Below, in pieces: positions 6,184 through 12,451 of a stretch of 15,398 nt of DNA (position 1 is the first letter of the stretch; each line of letters opens with the position of its first letter). The stretch is from the NCBI GenBank assembly GCA_002342025.1, contig DDPD01000005.1, forward strand, positions 1 to 15,398, read 5' to 3'. The translations under genes and the position numbers were made by a program. Source of the DNA: Moraxellaceae bacterium UBA2477 (lineage in GTDB: Bacteria; Pseudomonadota; Gammaproteobacteria; Pseudomonadales; Moraxellaceae). The notes beneath the pieces are model-generated. The model saw only the letters and a list, made by a program, of their open reading frames with translations. It was not told the origin of the DNA and made no database searches.

Positions 6184-8082
6184 ATGAGCACACCTGACAA
6201 GCCCAAACGCATCACGCTAATCGACCAGCAACAAGAGTCCTCGCTGTATCGTTCTCGCGCCTCTTTGGCTGGCATGATCGTTCTCAGCTTGTTTTTTTTG
6301 CTCCTGATTCGCTACGGCTGGCTTCAGTTGGTTCAGCACGAAACCTACCTTACGCTGTCTGAAAATAACCGCATTCATTTAGAAGCCATTTCACCGCCCC
6401 GCGGCTTTATTTACGACCGTAATGGTGTGCTGCTGGCCGATAACCGCCCCGTTTTTGCGCTGGTCGTGAATCGCCAAACTGCCGGTGATCTCGACACCTT
6501 AATTGCTCGCCTCAAGCCTGTTCTGCAACTCAGTGACGAAGAGGTGGCGCGTTTTAAGAAGCGCTTACGCGTAACCCGCCGGTTTGACTCAGTCCCTATA
6601 CGTTCCCGCCTGAGCGAAGAGGACTTAGCCCGCTTCTCAGAAGCACGCTACGACTTTCCCGGCGTCACCACCGAGATTGAAATTTCGCGCTATTACCCTT
6701 ATGGCGAACTCTTTGCGCATGTCATCGGCTATGTGTCCCGCATTTCTGAGCAAGAAGAAAAGACGCTGGACCCAGCCGTTTATGAGGGCACCAATTTAAT
6801 CGGCAAAATCGGCATCGAGAAATATTACGAGTCGGCGCTGCATGGTCGTGTGGGCTATCAGCACGTTGAAACCAATGCCTATGGCAAACAGATTCGCGTC
6901 CTCAAGCGCACACCACCCGTACGCGGCACAGATTTGCGACTCGCCTTGGACGTTAAGTTGCAACAGATTGCCCACGAACAATTAGCCGGGCGGCGCGGTG
7001 CTATTGTTGCGATTGATCCGCGCAATGGCGGCGTATTAGCGTTTGTTAGTAATCCAGGCTTTGATCCCAACCTCTTTGTGGGCGGCATTCCCGGCGCGCT
7101 CTATCGTGGACTACGAGATCATGCCGACCGACCGCTCTACAATCGTGCGCTGCAAGGGATTTACCCGCCAGGCTCCACGATCAAACCCCATGAAGGCCTG
7201 GGTGGGCTGCACTATGGCCTAGTCAATTGGGAATATCGCATTTCCGACCCCGGCTTCTTCAGCCTGCCGGGTGACTCGCATCGATTCCGTGACTGGAAAA
7301 AAGGCGGCCATGGCATTGTTGACCTAACGCGCGCGGTAGAAATTTCATGCGATATCTACTTTTATCAACTGTCTGATCGTATGGGCGTAGACCGCTTTCA
7401 TGATTGGATGTCGCAATTCGGTTTCGGCCGCAAAACCGGGATCGATCTGGTTAATGAGAAGTCTGGCACGCTGCCCTCCATTGCATGGAAGCGCAAACGT
7501 CTGAAAGCACCGTGGTATCGCGGCGAAATGATGTCTGTTGGGATTGGCCAAGGCTATTTTACGGCGAGCCCCCTGCAAGTAGCATTATCCACCGCCATCA
7601 TCGCCAATAAAGGCCGCCACCTACGCCCACAAATGGTGATGAGTAGCTCTGGACCCAATCCGGTTGTTATCGAGCCCCAACCTAATACCCGAATCAACTT
7701 CCACTCGATGCCTGAAGATTGGGACAGGATGCATGAAGCCATGCGCCGAGTCGTGCATGGCAACGGCACCGCCACCCATTTAGCTCACAAAATTAAAGGC
7801 TACGAAATGGCTGGTAAAACCGGTACGGCTCAGGTCAAGGGCATTAAACAAAACGAAAAATACGACGAGTCCAAGCTGGATGAGCGCCATCTTGATCATG
7901 CTTGGTTCATGGGTTTTGCACCGGTGGTGAACCCCACCATCGCTGTGGCAGTAATCGTAGAAAATGGCAAGCATGGCAGCACAACCGCTGGCCCTATTGC
8001 CAAAGCCTTGTTTGATTACGAAGTCATGGGCATTGTCGCTCCACCGCCTGTCAGTGAGCACGCCGAAGTGGTAACAGAATAA
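6184..8082 (+). CDS. mrdA: Penicillin-binding protein 2, elongation-specific transpeptidase
   Basis: Class B PBP that cross-links peptidoglycan during cell elongation together with RodA, anchored in the inner membrane and facing the periplasm. The product is 632 residues. One membrane anchor (about 29-49) follows a short cytoplasmic tail. The PBP dimerisation domain (about 65-235) includes SPPRGFIYDRNG. The transpeptidase domain has all three active-site motifs: S331-T-I-K334 in YPPGSTIKP, S388-C-D390, and K545-T-G in MAGKTGTAQV. These positions nearly match E. coli PBP2 (Ser330). A TTG start at 6154 would add ten residues. ATG 6184 fits the family better, though no clear ribosome binding site precedes it. 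Its stop overlaps the rodA start by one base (TAATG). Confidence 0.97.
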   Translation: MSTPDKPKRITLIDQQQESSLYRSRASLAGMIVLSLFFLLLIRYGWLQLVQHETYLTLSENNRIHLEAISPPRGFIYDRNGVLLADNRPVFALVVNRQTAGDLDTLIARLKPVLQLSDEEVARFKKRLRVTRRFDSVPIRSRLSEEDLARFSEARYDFPGVTTEIEISRYYPYGELFAHVIGYVSRISEQEEKTLDPAVYEGTNLIGKIGIEKYYESALHGRVGYQHVETNAYGKQIRVLKRTPPVRGTDLRLALDVKLQQIAHEQLAGRRGAIVAIDPRNGGVLAFVSNPGFDPNLFVGGIPGALYRGLRDHADRPLYNRALQGIYPPGSTIKPHEGLGGLHYGLVNWEYRISDPGFFSLPGDSHRFRDWKKGGHGIVDLTRAVEISCDIYFYQLSDRMGVDRFHDWMSQFGFGRKTGIDLVNEKSGTLPSIAWKRKRLKAPWYRGEMMSVGIGQGYFTASPLQVALSTAIIANKGRHLRPQMVMSSSGPNPVVIEPQPNTRINFHSMPEDWDRMHEAMRRVVHGNGTATHLAHKIKGYEMAGKTGTAQVKGIKQNEKYDESKLDERHLDHAWFMGFAPVVNPTIAVAVIVENGKHGSTTAGPIAKALFDYEVMGIVAPPPVSEHAEVVTE

Positions 8083-9230
8083 TGACTGAACAACAAAACC
8101 GCTTTCTTCGATCAGCACCCGCCACTGGCGCCGAGTTCAGCAAAGGCAACGACATCTGGTCAAAACTCTATATTGATCCGGTGCTAGGTTCATTGCTCGC
8201 CGTACTAGCTTTGCTTGGTTTAACAGCGCTTTACAGCGCCAGTGGCGCTGATCTCGCCATGACCTTTAAGCAAGCCACCAGCATGCTGCTTGGCACCATA
8301 GTGATGCTTATTTTTGCACGCATCCCGCCCGGCACTTATGCCTATATCTCGCCCTGGTTTTATGGCTTCGGCATTATTTTGTTGGTTGCAGTTGCCCTTT
8401 TTGGCGATATTCGTTTGGGCGCACAGCGGTGGCTAACGATTCCCGGGGTAACCAGCGTACAGCCGTCTGAGTTTCTTAAGCTCGCCATGCCCATGATGGC
8501 GGCTTGGTTTATTTCAACGCGCCCGCAACCCCTCAGCTTTAAAGATGTTTTCATTTGTCTGGCCTTAATATTTGTCCCCGTGGGTCTGATTGCTGAGCAG
8601 CCCGACCTAGGCACATCTATCTTGGTTTTCGCTAGTGGTTTTTTTGTGCTTTTTCTTGGCGGTTTACCTTGGCGATACATGGCTACAATGGCGGGCAGCT
8701 TTGTCATCCTAGCGCCTATTGGTTGGGGCTTTTTGCACGACTACCAACGCCGCCGCGTTCTCACCTTGATTGACCCAGAATCCGATCCTCTGGGAAATGG
8801 CTGGAACATCATTCAGTCAAAAACCGCCATTGGCTCAGGCGGTGCATTTGGCAAAGGTTGGCTGGATGGTAGTCAGTCCCATCTGCATTTCTTACCAGAA
8901 GGCCATACTGACTTCATCATTGCGGCATACAGCGAAGAGTTTGGCTTTGTTGGCGTCGTTTTATTAATGATGATCTACACCGGCATTTTGGTTCGTTCCT
9001 TTCAAATTGCGACTCAAGCACAAACGTCTTACGGTCGACTCTTAGCTGGCGCCATCACGTTGTCTTTTTCTGTCTATGTCTTTGTCAACGTCGGCATGGT
9101 CGGCGGCATTTTACCCGTAGTGGGTGTGCCGCTTCCGTTTATCAGCTACGGTGGCACCGCCATTATTACGTTGATGTCTGGCTTCGGCGTGCTGATGTCC
9201 ATTCACGCACATCGCAAACTCATGGGTTAA
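8082..9230 (+). CDS. mrdB: RodA, elongasome peptidoglycan glycosyltransferase
   Basis: SEDS-family polytopic membrane protein that polymerises lipid II glycan strands and works as a pair with PBP2 (MrdA). The product is 382 residues, slightly longer than E. coli RodA (370), with the excess in a polar N-terminal tail of about 30 residues. Many hydrophobic segments are visible, consistent with ten membrane passes. Key motifs are QPSEFLK (127-133, with Glu130) and FLPEGHTDFI (270-279), where Asp277 corresponds to the essential SEDS aspartate. The FtsW/RodA/SpoVE signature is at about 336-360, ending in PLPFISYGGTA. The one-base TAATG overlap with mrdA suggests coupled translation and a fixed ratio of the two partners. 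Confidence 0.97.
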   Translation: MTEQQNRFLRSAPATGAEFSKGNDIWSKLYIDPVLGSLLAVLALLGLTALYSASGADLAMTFKQATSMLLGTIVMLIFARIPPGTYAYISPWFYGFGIILLVAVALFGDIRLGAQRWLTIPGVTSVQPSEFLKLAMPMMAAWFISTRPQPLSFKDVFICLALIFVPVGLIAEQPDLGTSILVFASGFFVLFLGGLPWRYMATMAGSFVILAPIGWGFLHDYQRRRVLTLIDPESDPLGNGWNIIQSKTAIGSGGAFGKGWLDGSQSHLHFLPEGHTDFIIAAYSEEFGFVGVVLLMMIYTGILVRSFQIATQAQTSYGRLLAGAITLSFSVYVFVNVGMVGGILPVVGVPLPFISYGGTAIITLMSGFGVLMSIHAHRKLMG

Positions 9231-9235
9231 GAGGG
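9231..9235 (+). promoter_or_regulatory. Ribosome binding site of mltB
   Basis: GAGGG lies 7 bases before the ATG at 9243, directly after the rodA stop. An in-frame TAA at 9228-9230 rules out an upstream start for mltB. This fixes the N terminus and hence its signal-peptide type. Confidence 0.8.
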
Positions 9236-9242
9236 AACACTA

Positions 9243-10280
9243 ATGGCAACTTGGTGGCACGGCGCACTCGCCGCATTTGGATTTTTGACTAGCACATCAC
9301 AAGCCGGCGACTTCTCACAATATGAAGAGCTCAGCGCCCTCATTGAGCAGCTCGAAGCCGACAAAATTTATGCCCCGGGCGAACTCACCAAACTCTTTGA
9401 GCAAGTGAATCGACAGCCTAAGGTCTTGGAGTCGATTGCACGTCCGGCAGAAAAAAGTAAGGAGTGGCGCGACTACCGCCCCATTTTCATGACCGAGTCA
9501 CGCCTCAATGATGGCTTGGTTTTCTGGAACACTTATCACAAGGAGCTGGCACGGGCTGAAAGCGCAACTGGCGTGCCCGCCAGCATGATTGTGTCCATTC
9601 TGGGCATTGAAACGAAGTACGGTTACAACAAAGGTAGCTACCCGGTCATTGAGTCACTGGCCACCTTAGGATTTGACTACCCGCCGCGTGCGCCTTTTTT
9701 CCGCAAAGAGTTAAAAGAGTTTCTTATTCTGACCAAACAAAACGGTATGGATCCTCTAGCCATTAAAGGCTCCTACGCCGGAGCCATGGGCTTCCCACAG
9801 TTCATGCCTTCGAGCTGGCGCAATTTGGCGGTGGATTTTGACGGCGACAGCCGCATCGACCTCATCAACAACCCGGTCGATGCCATCGGCTCTATTGCAA
9901 ATTACTTCAAGGGCAACGGCTGGCGCCCGGGCGAGCCTGTGGCTGCTCGCGCTCGCCTAACCAGCCAAAACTATGACAATGCGACCAGCACGGAATTAAA
10001 AGCCGTGAGCACGTTAGCTCAACTGGCCAATCAGGGGTTAGTACCGCGCGATCTGGCGAATTTGCCCGGCAATACCCCCGCCTCGGGTATTCGCTTACAA
10101 GGGACGAACGGCGGCGAATTTTGGATCGGTTTTAATAACTTTTATGTGATTACGCGGTATAACAGAAGCATCCTTTATGCGATGGCCGCATTGCAGCTTT
10201 CGCAGGCACTCGATGCCGCAAAACAAGAACGAGATCAGGCTGCCAATAGGGCAACTTCAGGAGTCAGTCTCCTGCCCTGA
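9243..10280 (+). CDS. mltB: Lytic murein transglycosylase B
   Basis: Cleaves the MurNAc-GlcNAc bond of peptidoglycan to give 1,6-anhydro ends in the periplasm. The product is 345 residues. The SltB/MltB fold is recognisable: YRPIFMTESRLNDGLVFWNTY, the catalytic Glu123 in GIETKYG (Glu162 in E. coli MltB), GAMGFPQFMPSSW, and an EF-hand-like loop DFDGDSRIDL followed by NPVDAIGSIANYF. The N terminus looks like a short signal peptide cut after SQA (about residue 21). It contains no cysteine, so the protein should not be lipidated, and its n-region has no Lys or Arg. The start is fixed by a good GAGGG site and an upstream stop. It follows rodA by 12 bases in the elongation cluster, as sltB1 does in Pseudomonas. 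Confidence 0.95.
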   Translation: MATWWHGALAAFGFLTSTSQAGDFSQYEELSALIEQLEADKIYAPGELTKLFEQVNRQPKVLESIARPAEKSKEWRDYRPIFMTESRLNDGLVFWNTYHKELARAESATGVPASMIVSILGIETKYGYNKGSYPVIESLATLGFDYPPRAPFFRKELKEFLILTKQNGMDPLAIKGSYAGAMGFPQFMPSSWRNLAVDFDGDSRIDLINNPVDAIGSIANYFKGNGWRPGEPVAARARLTSQNYDNATSTELKAVSTLAQLANQGLVPRDLANLPGNTPASGIRLQGTNGGEFWIGFNNFYVITRYNRSILYAMAALQLSQALDAAKQERDQAANRATSGVSLLP

Positions 10281-10287
10281 GTCTCGC

Positions 10288-10293
10288 AGGAGG
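10288..10293 (+). promoter_or_regulatory. Strong ribosome binding site of rlpA
   Basis: A full AGGAGG lies 4 bases before the ATG at 10298, in the 17-base gap after mltB. It is the strongest Shine-Dalgarno sequence seen among the cluster genes and supports independent, efficient initiation at this ATG. Confidence 0.85.
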
Positions 10294-10297
10294 TTGC

Positions 10298-11242
10298 ATG
10301 CAATCCAGCTTCTCATACGCGCTGTTCGCGTGTGCCCTTGGCATGTTCAGCAGCGCTGCAGTTATGGCGGATGACCTGAGCCCCGTACAAATTGCTGAGC
10401 TTATTAACACCACACCTGCCCCCCCACAAAGCCAAGATGCAGCATTGAATTGGCAACAATGGGGCGCAGCTGAAGCAGCAGCAAAGGCCATAGTAGACGC
10501 CCCCGTTGAAAGCTGGGGAGTCCTGCCCGACGTAAAAGCAGAGGGACATGACAATTTAAGTGCCATGTTAGATAGCGATGAAATTCGCAGAATGTGGCGC
10601 GCCCTTGGTACACAAGGCGAAATGTATCGCATAAAGCGCTTAGCCGTAGGCCGCCCCCACGTTGGCGAAGCGTCGTGGTATGGCCCCGGCTTTCATGGTC
10701 GATTAACGGCAAGCGGTGAGCGATTCAATATGCATGCCTTAACCGCGGCCCATCGCACCCTGCCACTACCCAGTTATGTGCGAGTCACGCATGTCGGCAA
10801 TGGCAGAAGCACCATCGTGAAAATCAATGATCGCGGCCCTTATCATGGCAATCGCATCATTGATTTATCGTATGCAGCCGCTCAGCTACTCGGCATTAGC
10901 GGCACCGCTCGTGTTTCCTTGGAGCCGGTAAAGGGCGAGGAGCGCGAGGGTAGTCGTCGGGCGGGCGTATCCCTGAATACCGCCCCTGCGTATCAATTAA
11001 TGCTGGGAAATTATGACGACACGCACGCAGCCCAGTTGCTACAAGCGAAGCTGATGAAACGATTGCCGATGGGCATCCCCGTGACTTTGTGGGTCACCCC
11101 AGCGCCTATAGAAGCTCACCGGGTTATCGTTGGGCCACTAGCATCTAGCCTCGATGTGCAACTGTTAGTGCGCAGCATCCGAGCATCGCGCATGGATTTC
11201 GCCGAAGAGCCCCTTCGTATTGATGCACTTAAGCTGCAATAA
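10298..11242 (+). CDS. rlpA: RlpA family septal ring lytic transglycosylase
   Basis: In Pseudomonas aeruginosa RlpA cleaves glycan strands lacking stem peptides at the septum. The 314-residue product has a double-psi beta-barrel domain at about 121-210: GEASWYGPGFHGRLTASGE, AHRTLPLPSYVRV, then KINDRGPYHGNRIIDLS. Glu141 and Asp178 are 37 residues apart, as are the P. aeruginosa catalytic pair Glu120/Asp157. Residues about 231-300 (YQLMLGNYDD...HRVIVGPLAS) fit a diverged SPOR domain, which binds denuded septal glycan. The signal peptide appears to end VMA-DD (about residue 24). The only early cysteine (Cys12, LFAC) is too near the start and lacks a standard lipobox. It is the last gene of the cluster; the crotonase gene converges on it 9 bases away. 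Confidence 0.92.
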   Translation: MQSSFSYALFACALGMFSSAAVMADDLSPVQIAELINTTPAPPQSQDAALNWQQWGAAEAAAKAIVDAPVESWGVLPDVKAEGHDNLSAMLDSDEIRRMWRALGTQGEMYRIKRLAVGRPHVGEASWYGPGFHGRLTASGERFNMHALTAAHRTLPLPSYVRVTHVGNGRSTIVKINDRGPYHGNRIIDLSYAAAQLLGISGTARVSLEPVKGEEREGSRRAGVSLNTAPAYQLMLGNYDDTHAAQLLQAKLMKRLPMGIPVTLWVTPAPIEAHRVIVGPLASSLDVQLLVRSIRASRMDFAEEPLRIDALKLQ

Positions 11243-11251
11243 AAACGTGCT

Positions 11252-12052
11252 TTAGCAGTTAACCTTACGCGAACCGTAGGTCGCTGGCTGCTTGGTTTGT
11301 GCAGCCTTGACCGCCTGCTTTTGATTGCGGCCTAGCAATAAACGCAACTGATACCAACGCTCCAAGCAAAACGCTTTATTCACCGATGCCGGCCACGCAC
11401 GCTGGAACAGAAATTTGGTTGCTGCCACGGAGTCCGGCGAGCGCGTAGTAATTTCCGTGACTAAGGCATGTGCCGCCGCTAATGGGTCTGCATGTGTTTC
11501 CGTTACTAGGCCATAGGCTTTGCCCTGCTCAGCAGAAAAAACCTCGGCCGTCATCGACAGTTTCTTGGCTACATCCAAGGGCATCACTTCACGAAAGCTA
11601 ACCGTACCGGACATATCGGGAATAAGGCCCCACTTGGCTTCCATGATGGACATTTCACAGTCTGGCGTGGCGAAACGGAAGTCCGCTGCCAGCGCGATTT
11701 GCACGCCAGCGCCATAGCAACGACCGTGCATGACGGCAATCACGGGCACTGGAATACGACGCCAAACCCAGGCCACTTCTTGAAAGTTATTGGTATTGCG
11801 CCAGAGTGGGCGAAGGAAGTTACTGAGCATTTTCGACGGCTTTTTCATGAAGCCCGGAATGTCTAGACCACTGCAAAAGCTAGCGCCCTCGGCGCGAATA
11901 ATCACCGCTCGAATGTCGCGATCCTTGCGGAGCTCCTGCCCTACGCGAATCAATTCAGATAGCGTATCGATGCCAATCGCATTGTGCTTTTCTGGACGCG
12001 CCAGAACGACTTCTACCCAAGACCCTTTATGCTCAACACGAACTGGTGACAT
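11252..12052 (-). CDS. Crotonase / enoyl-CoA hydratase-isomerase family protein
   Basis: Cytoplasmic acyl-CoA enzyme of 266 residues, likely a hydratase or isomerase of enoyl- or dienoyl-CoA. Crotonase features are present: LARPEKHNAIG near the start, the oxyanion-hole segment SFCSGLDI (58-65), GRCYGAGVQIALAADFR (110-126) and MEAKWGLIPDMSGT (137-150). Glu138 aligns with the hydratase catalytic Glu164. The other hydratase glutamate (Glu144) is replaced by Gln118. Asp146 sits where dienoyl-CoA isomerases keep an aspartate. This mix makes plain hydratase activity uncertain. The ATG at 12052 follows directly on an inverted repeat and has no clear ribosome binding site. It lies 52 bases downstream of nirD on the same strand, but nothing ties it to nitrogen metabolism. 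Confidence 0.85.
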   Translation of the reverse strand: MSPVRVEHKGSWVEVVLARPEKHNAIGIDTLSELIRVGQELRKDRDIRAVIIRAEGASFCSGLDIPGFMKKPSKMLSNFLRPLWRNTNNFQEVAWVWRRIPVPVIAVMHGRCYGAGVQIALAADFRFATPDCEMSIMEAKWGLIPDMSGTVSFREVMPLDVAKKLSMTAEVFSAEQGKAYGLVTETHADPLAAAHALVTEITTRSPDSVAATKFLFQRAWPASVNKAFCLERWYQLRLLLGRNQKQAVKAAQTKQPATYGSRKVNC

Positions 12053-12090
12053 GGCTCAGACCCTACTCAGGAACATTAGGGAGCTGAGCC
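12053..12090 (-). other. Two-part inverted repeat / RNA hairpin before the crotonase start
   Basis: GGCTCAG (12053-12059) pairs with CTGAGCC (12084-12090), and CCCTA (12061-12065) pairs with TAGGG (12077-12081). A 1x2 internal loop separates the two stems, and an 11-base loop closes the hairpin. In the minus-strand transcript the structure starts 14 bases after the nirD stop and ends directly at the crotonase ATG. No T-tract follows on either strand, so a standard intrinsic terminator is unlikely. The hairpin would pair the only purine-rich stretch ahead of that ATG. Confidence 0.6.
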
Positions 12091-12104
12091 TATCAGTCCT
12101 TGGC

Positions 12105-12431
12105 TTAGTCGCCTATGACCAAAACTTCACCGTCGCGCTCAATCACGGCGAATGTCGCAATCGTCACTGACTCATCTTCTATGCAGGCTCCGGTGAGCAG
12201 GTCAAAGTGCTGCTTGTAGACCGGCGATGCAACAACTGCACGCCCCTGCAGGCTACCGGTAATACCCCGAGACAAGACATTGGCTTGCGAGAAGGGATCG
12301 AAGTTGCTGACGCCATGCAGCGAACCATCACGTAGGCGGAAAATGGCCACTTGCTTGCCATTTACCAACGCCGCGACACCAACACCAGCCTGAACCTTGT
12401 CACTCGTACATACCGCAACAGCGTGTTCCAT
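12105..12431 (-). CDS. nirD: Nitrite reductase (NADH) small subunit
   Basis: Small subunit of the cytoplasmic siroheme nitrite reductase NirBD, which reduces nitrite to ammonium. It has a Rieske-like fold but lacks the cysteine and histidine ligands, so it holds no cluster, as usual for NirD. Family segments are GVGVAALVNGKQVAIFRL, SNFDPFSQANVLSRG, VASPVYKQHFDLLTG and CIEDESV. From ATG 12431 the product is 108 residues, equal to E. coli NirD, with AAGGA (12443-12439) 7 bases upstream. A longer form of 116 residues could start at ATG 12455, which overlaps the nirB stop in an ATGA arrangement but has a weaker ribosome binding site. Both forms give the same fold. Confidence 0.94.
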   Translation of the reverse strand: MEHAVAVCTSDKVQAGVGVAALVNGKQVAIFRLRDGSLHGVSNFDPFSQANVLSRGITGSLQGRAVVASPVYKQHFDLLTGACIEDESVTIATFAVIERDGEVLVIGD

Positions 12432-12438
12432 ATTCATT

Positions 12439-12443
12439 TCCTT
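12439..12443 (-). promoter_or_regulatory. Ribosome binding site deciding the nirD start
   Basis: AAGGA on the minus strand is 7 bases before ATG 12431. It favours that start over ATG 12455 (which has only GGTG upstream) and over ATG 12437 (too close). Confidence 0.6.
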
Positions 12444-12451
12444 AGCGGCAC

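Noticed and set aside
8360..8707. Minus-strand frame of 115 codons inside rodA
   Set aside because: Lys/Arg/Pro-rich antisense reading of membrane-segment codons; rodA motifs fully account for the region.
11225..11275. Possible terminator between convergent rlpA and crotonase genes
   Set aside because: CTTAAGC and GCTTTAG could pair only with a mismatch and a long loop, and no T-tract follows the stem on either strand.
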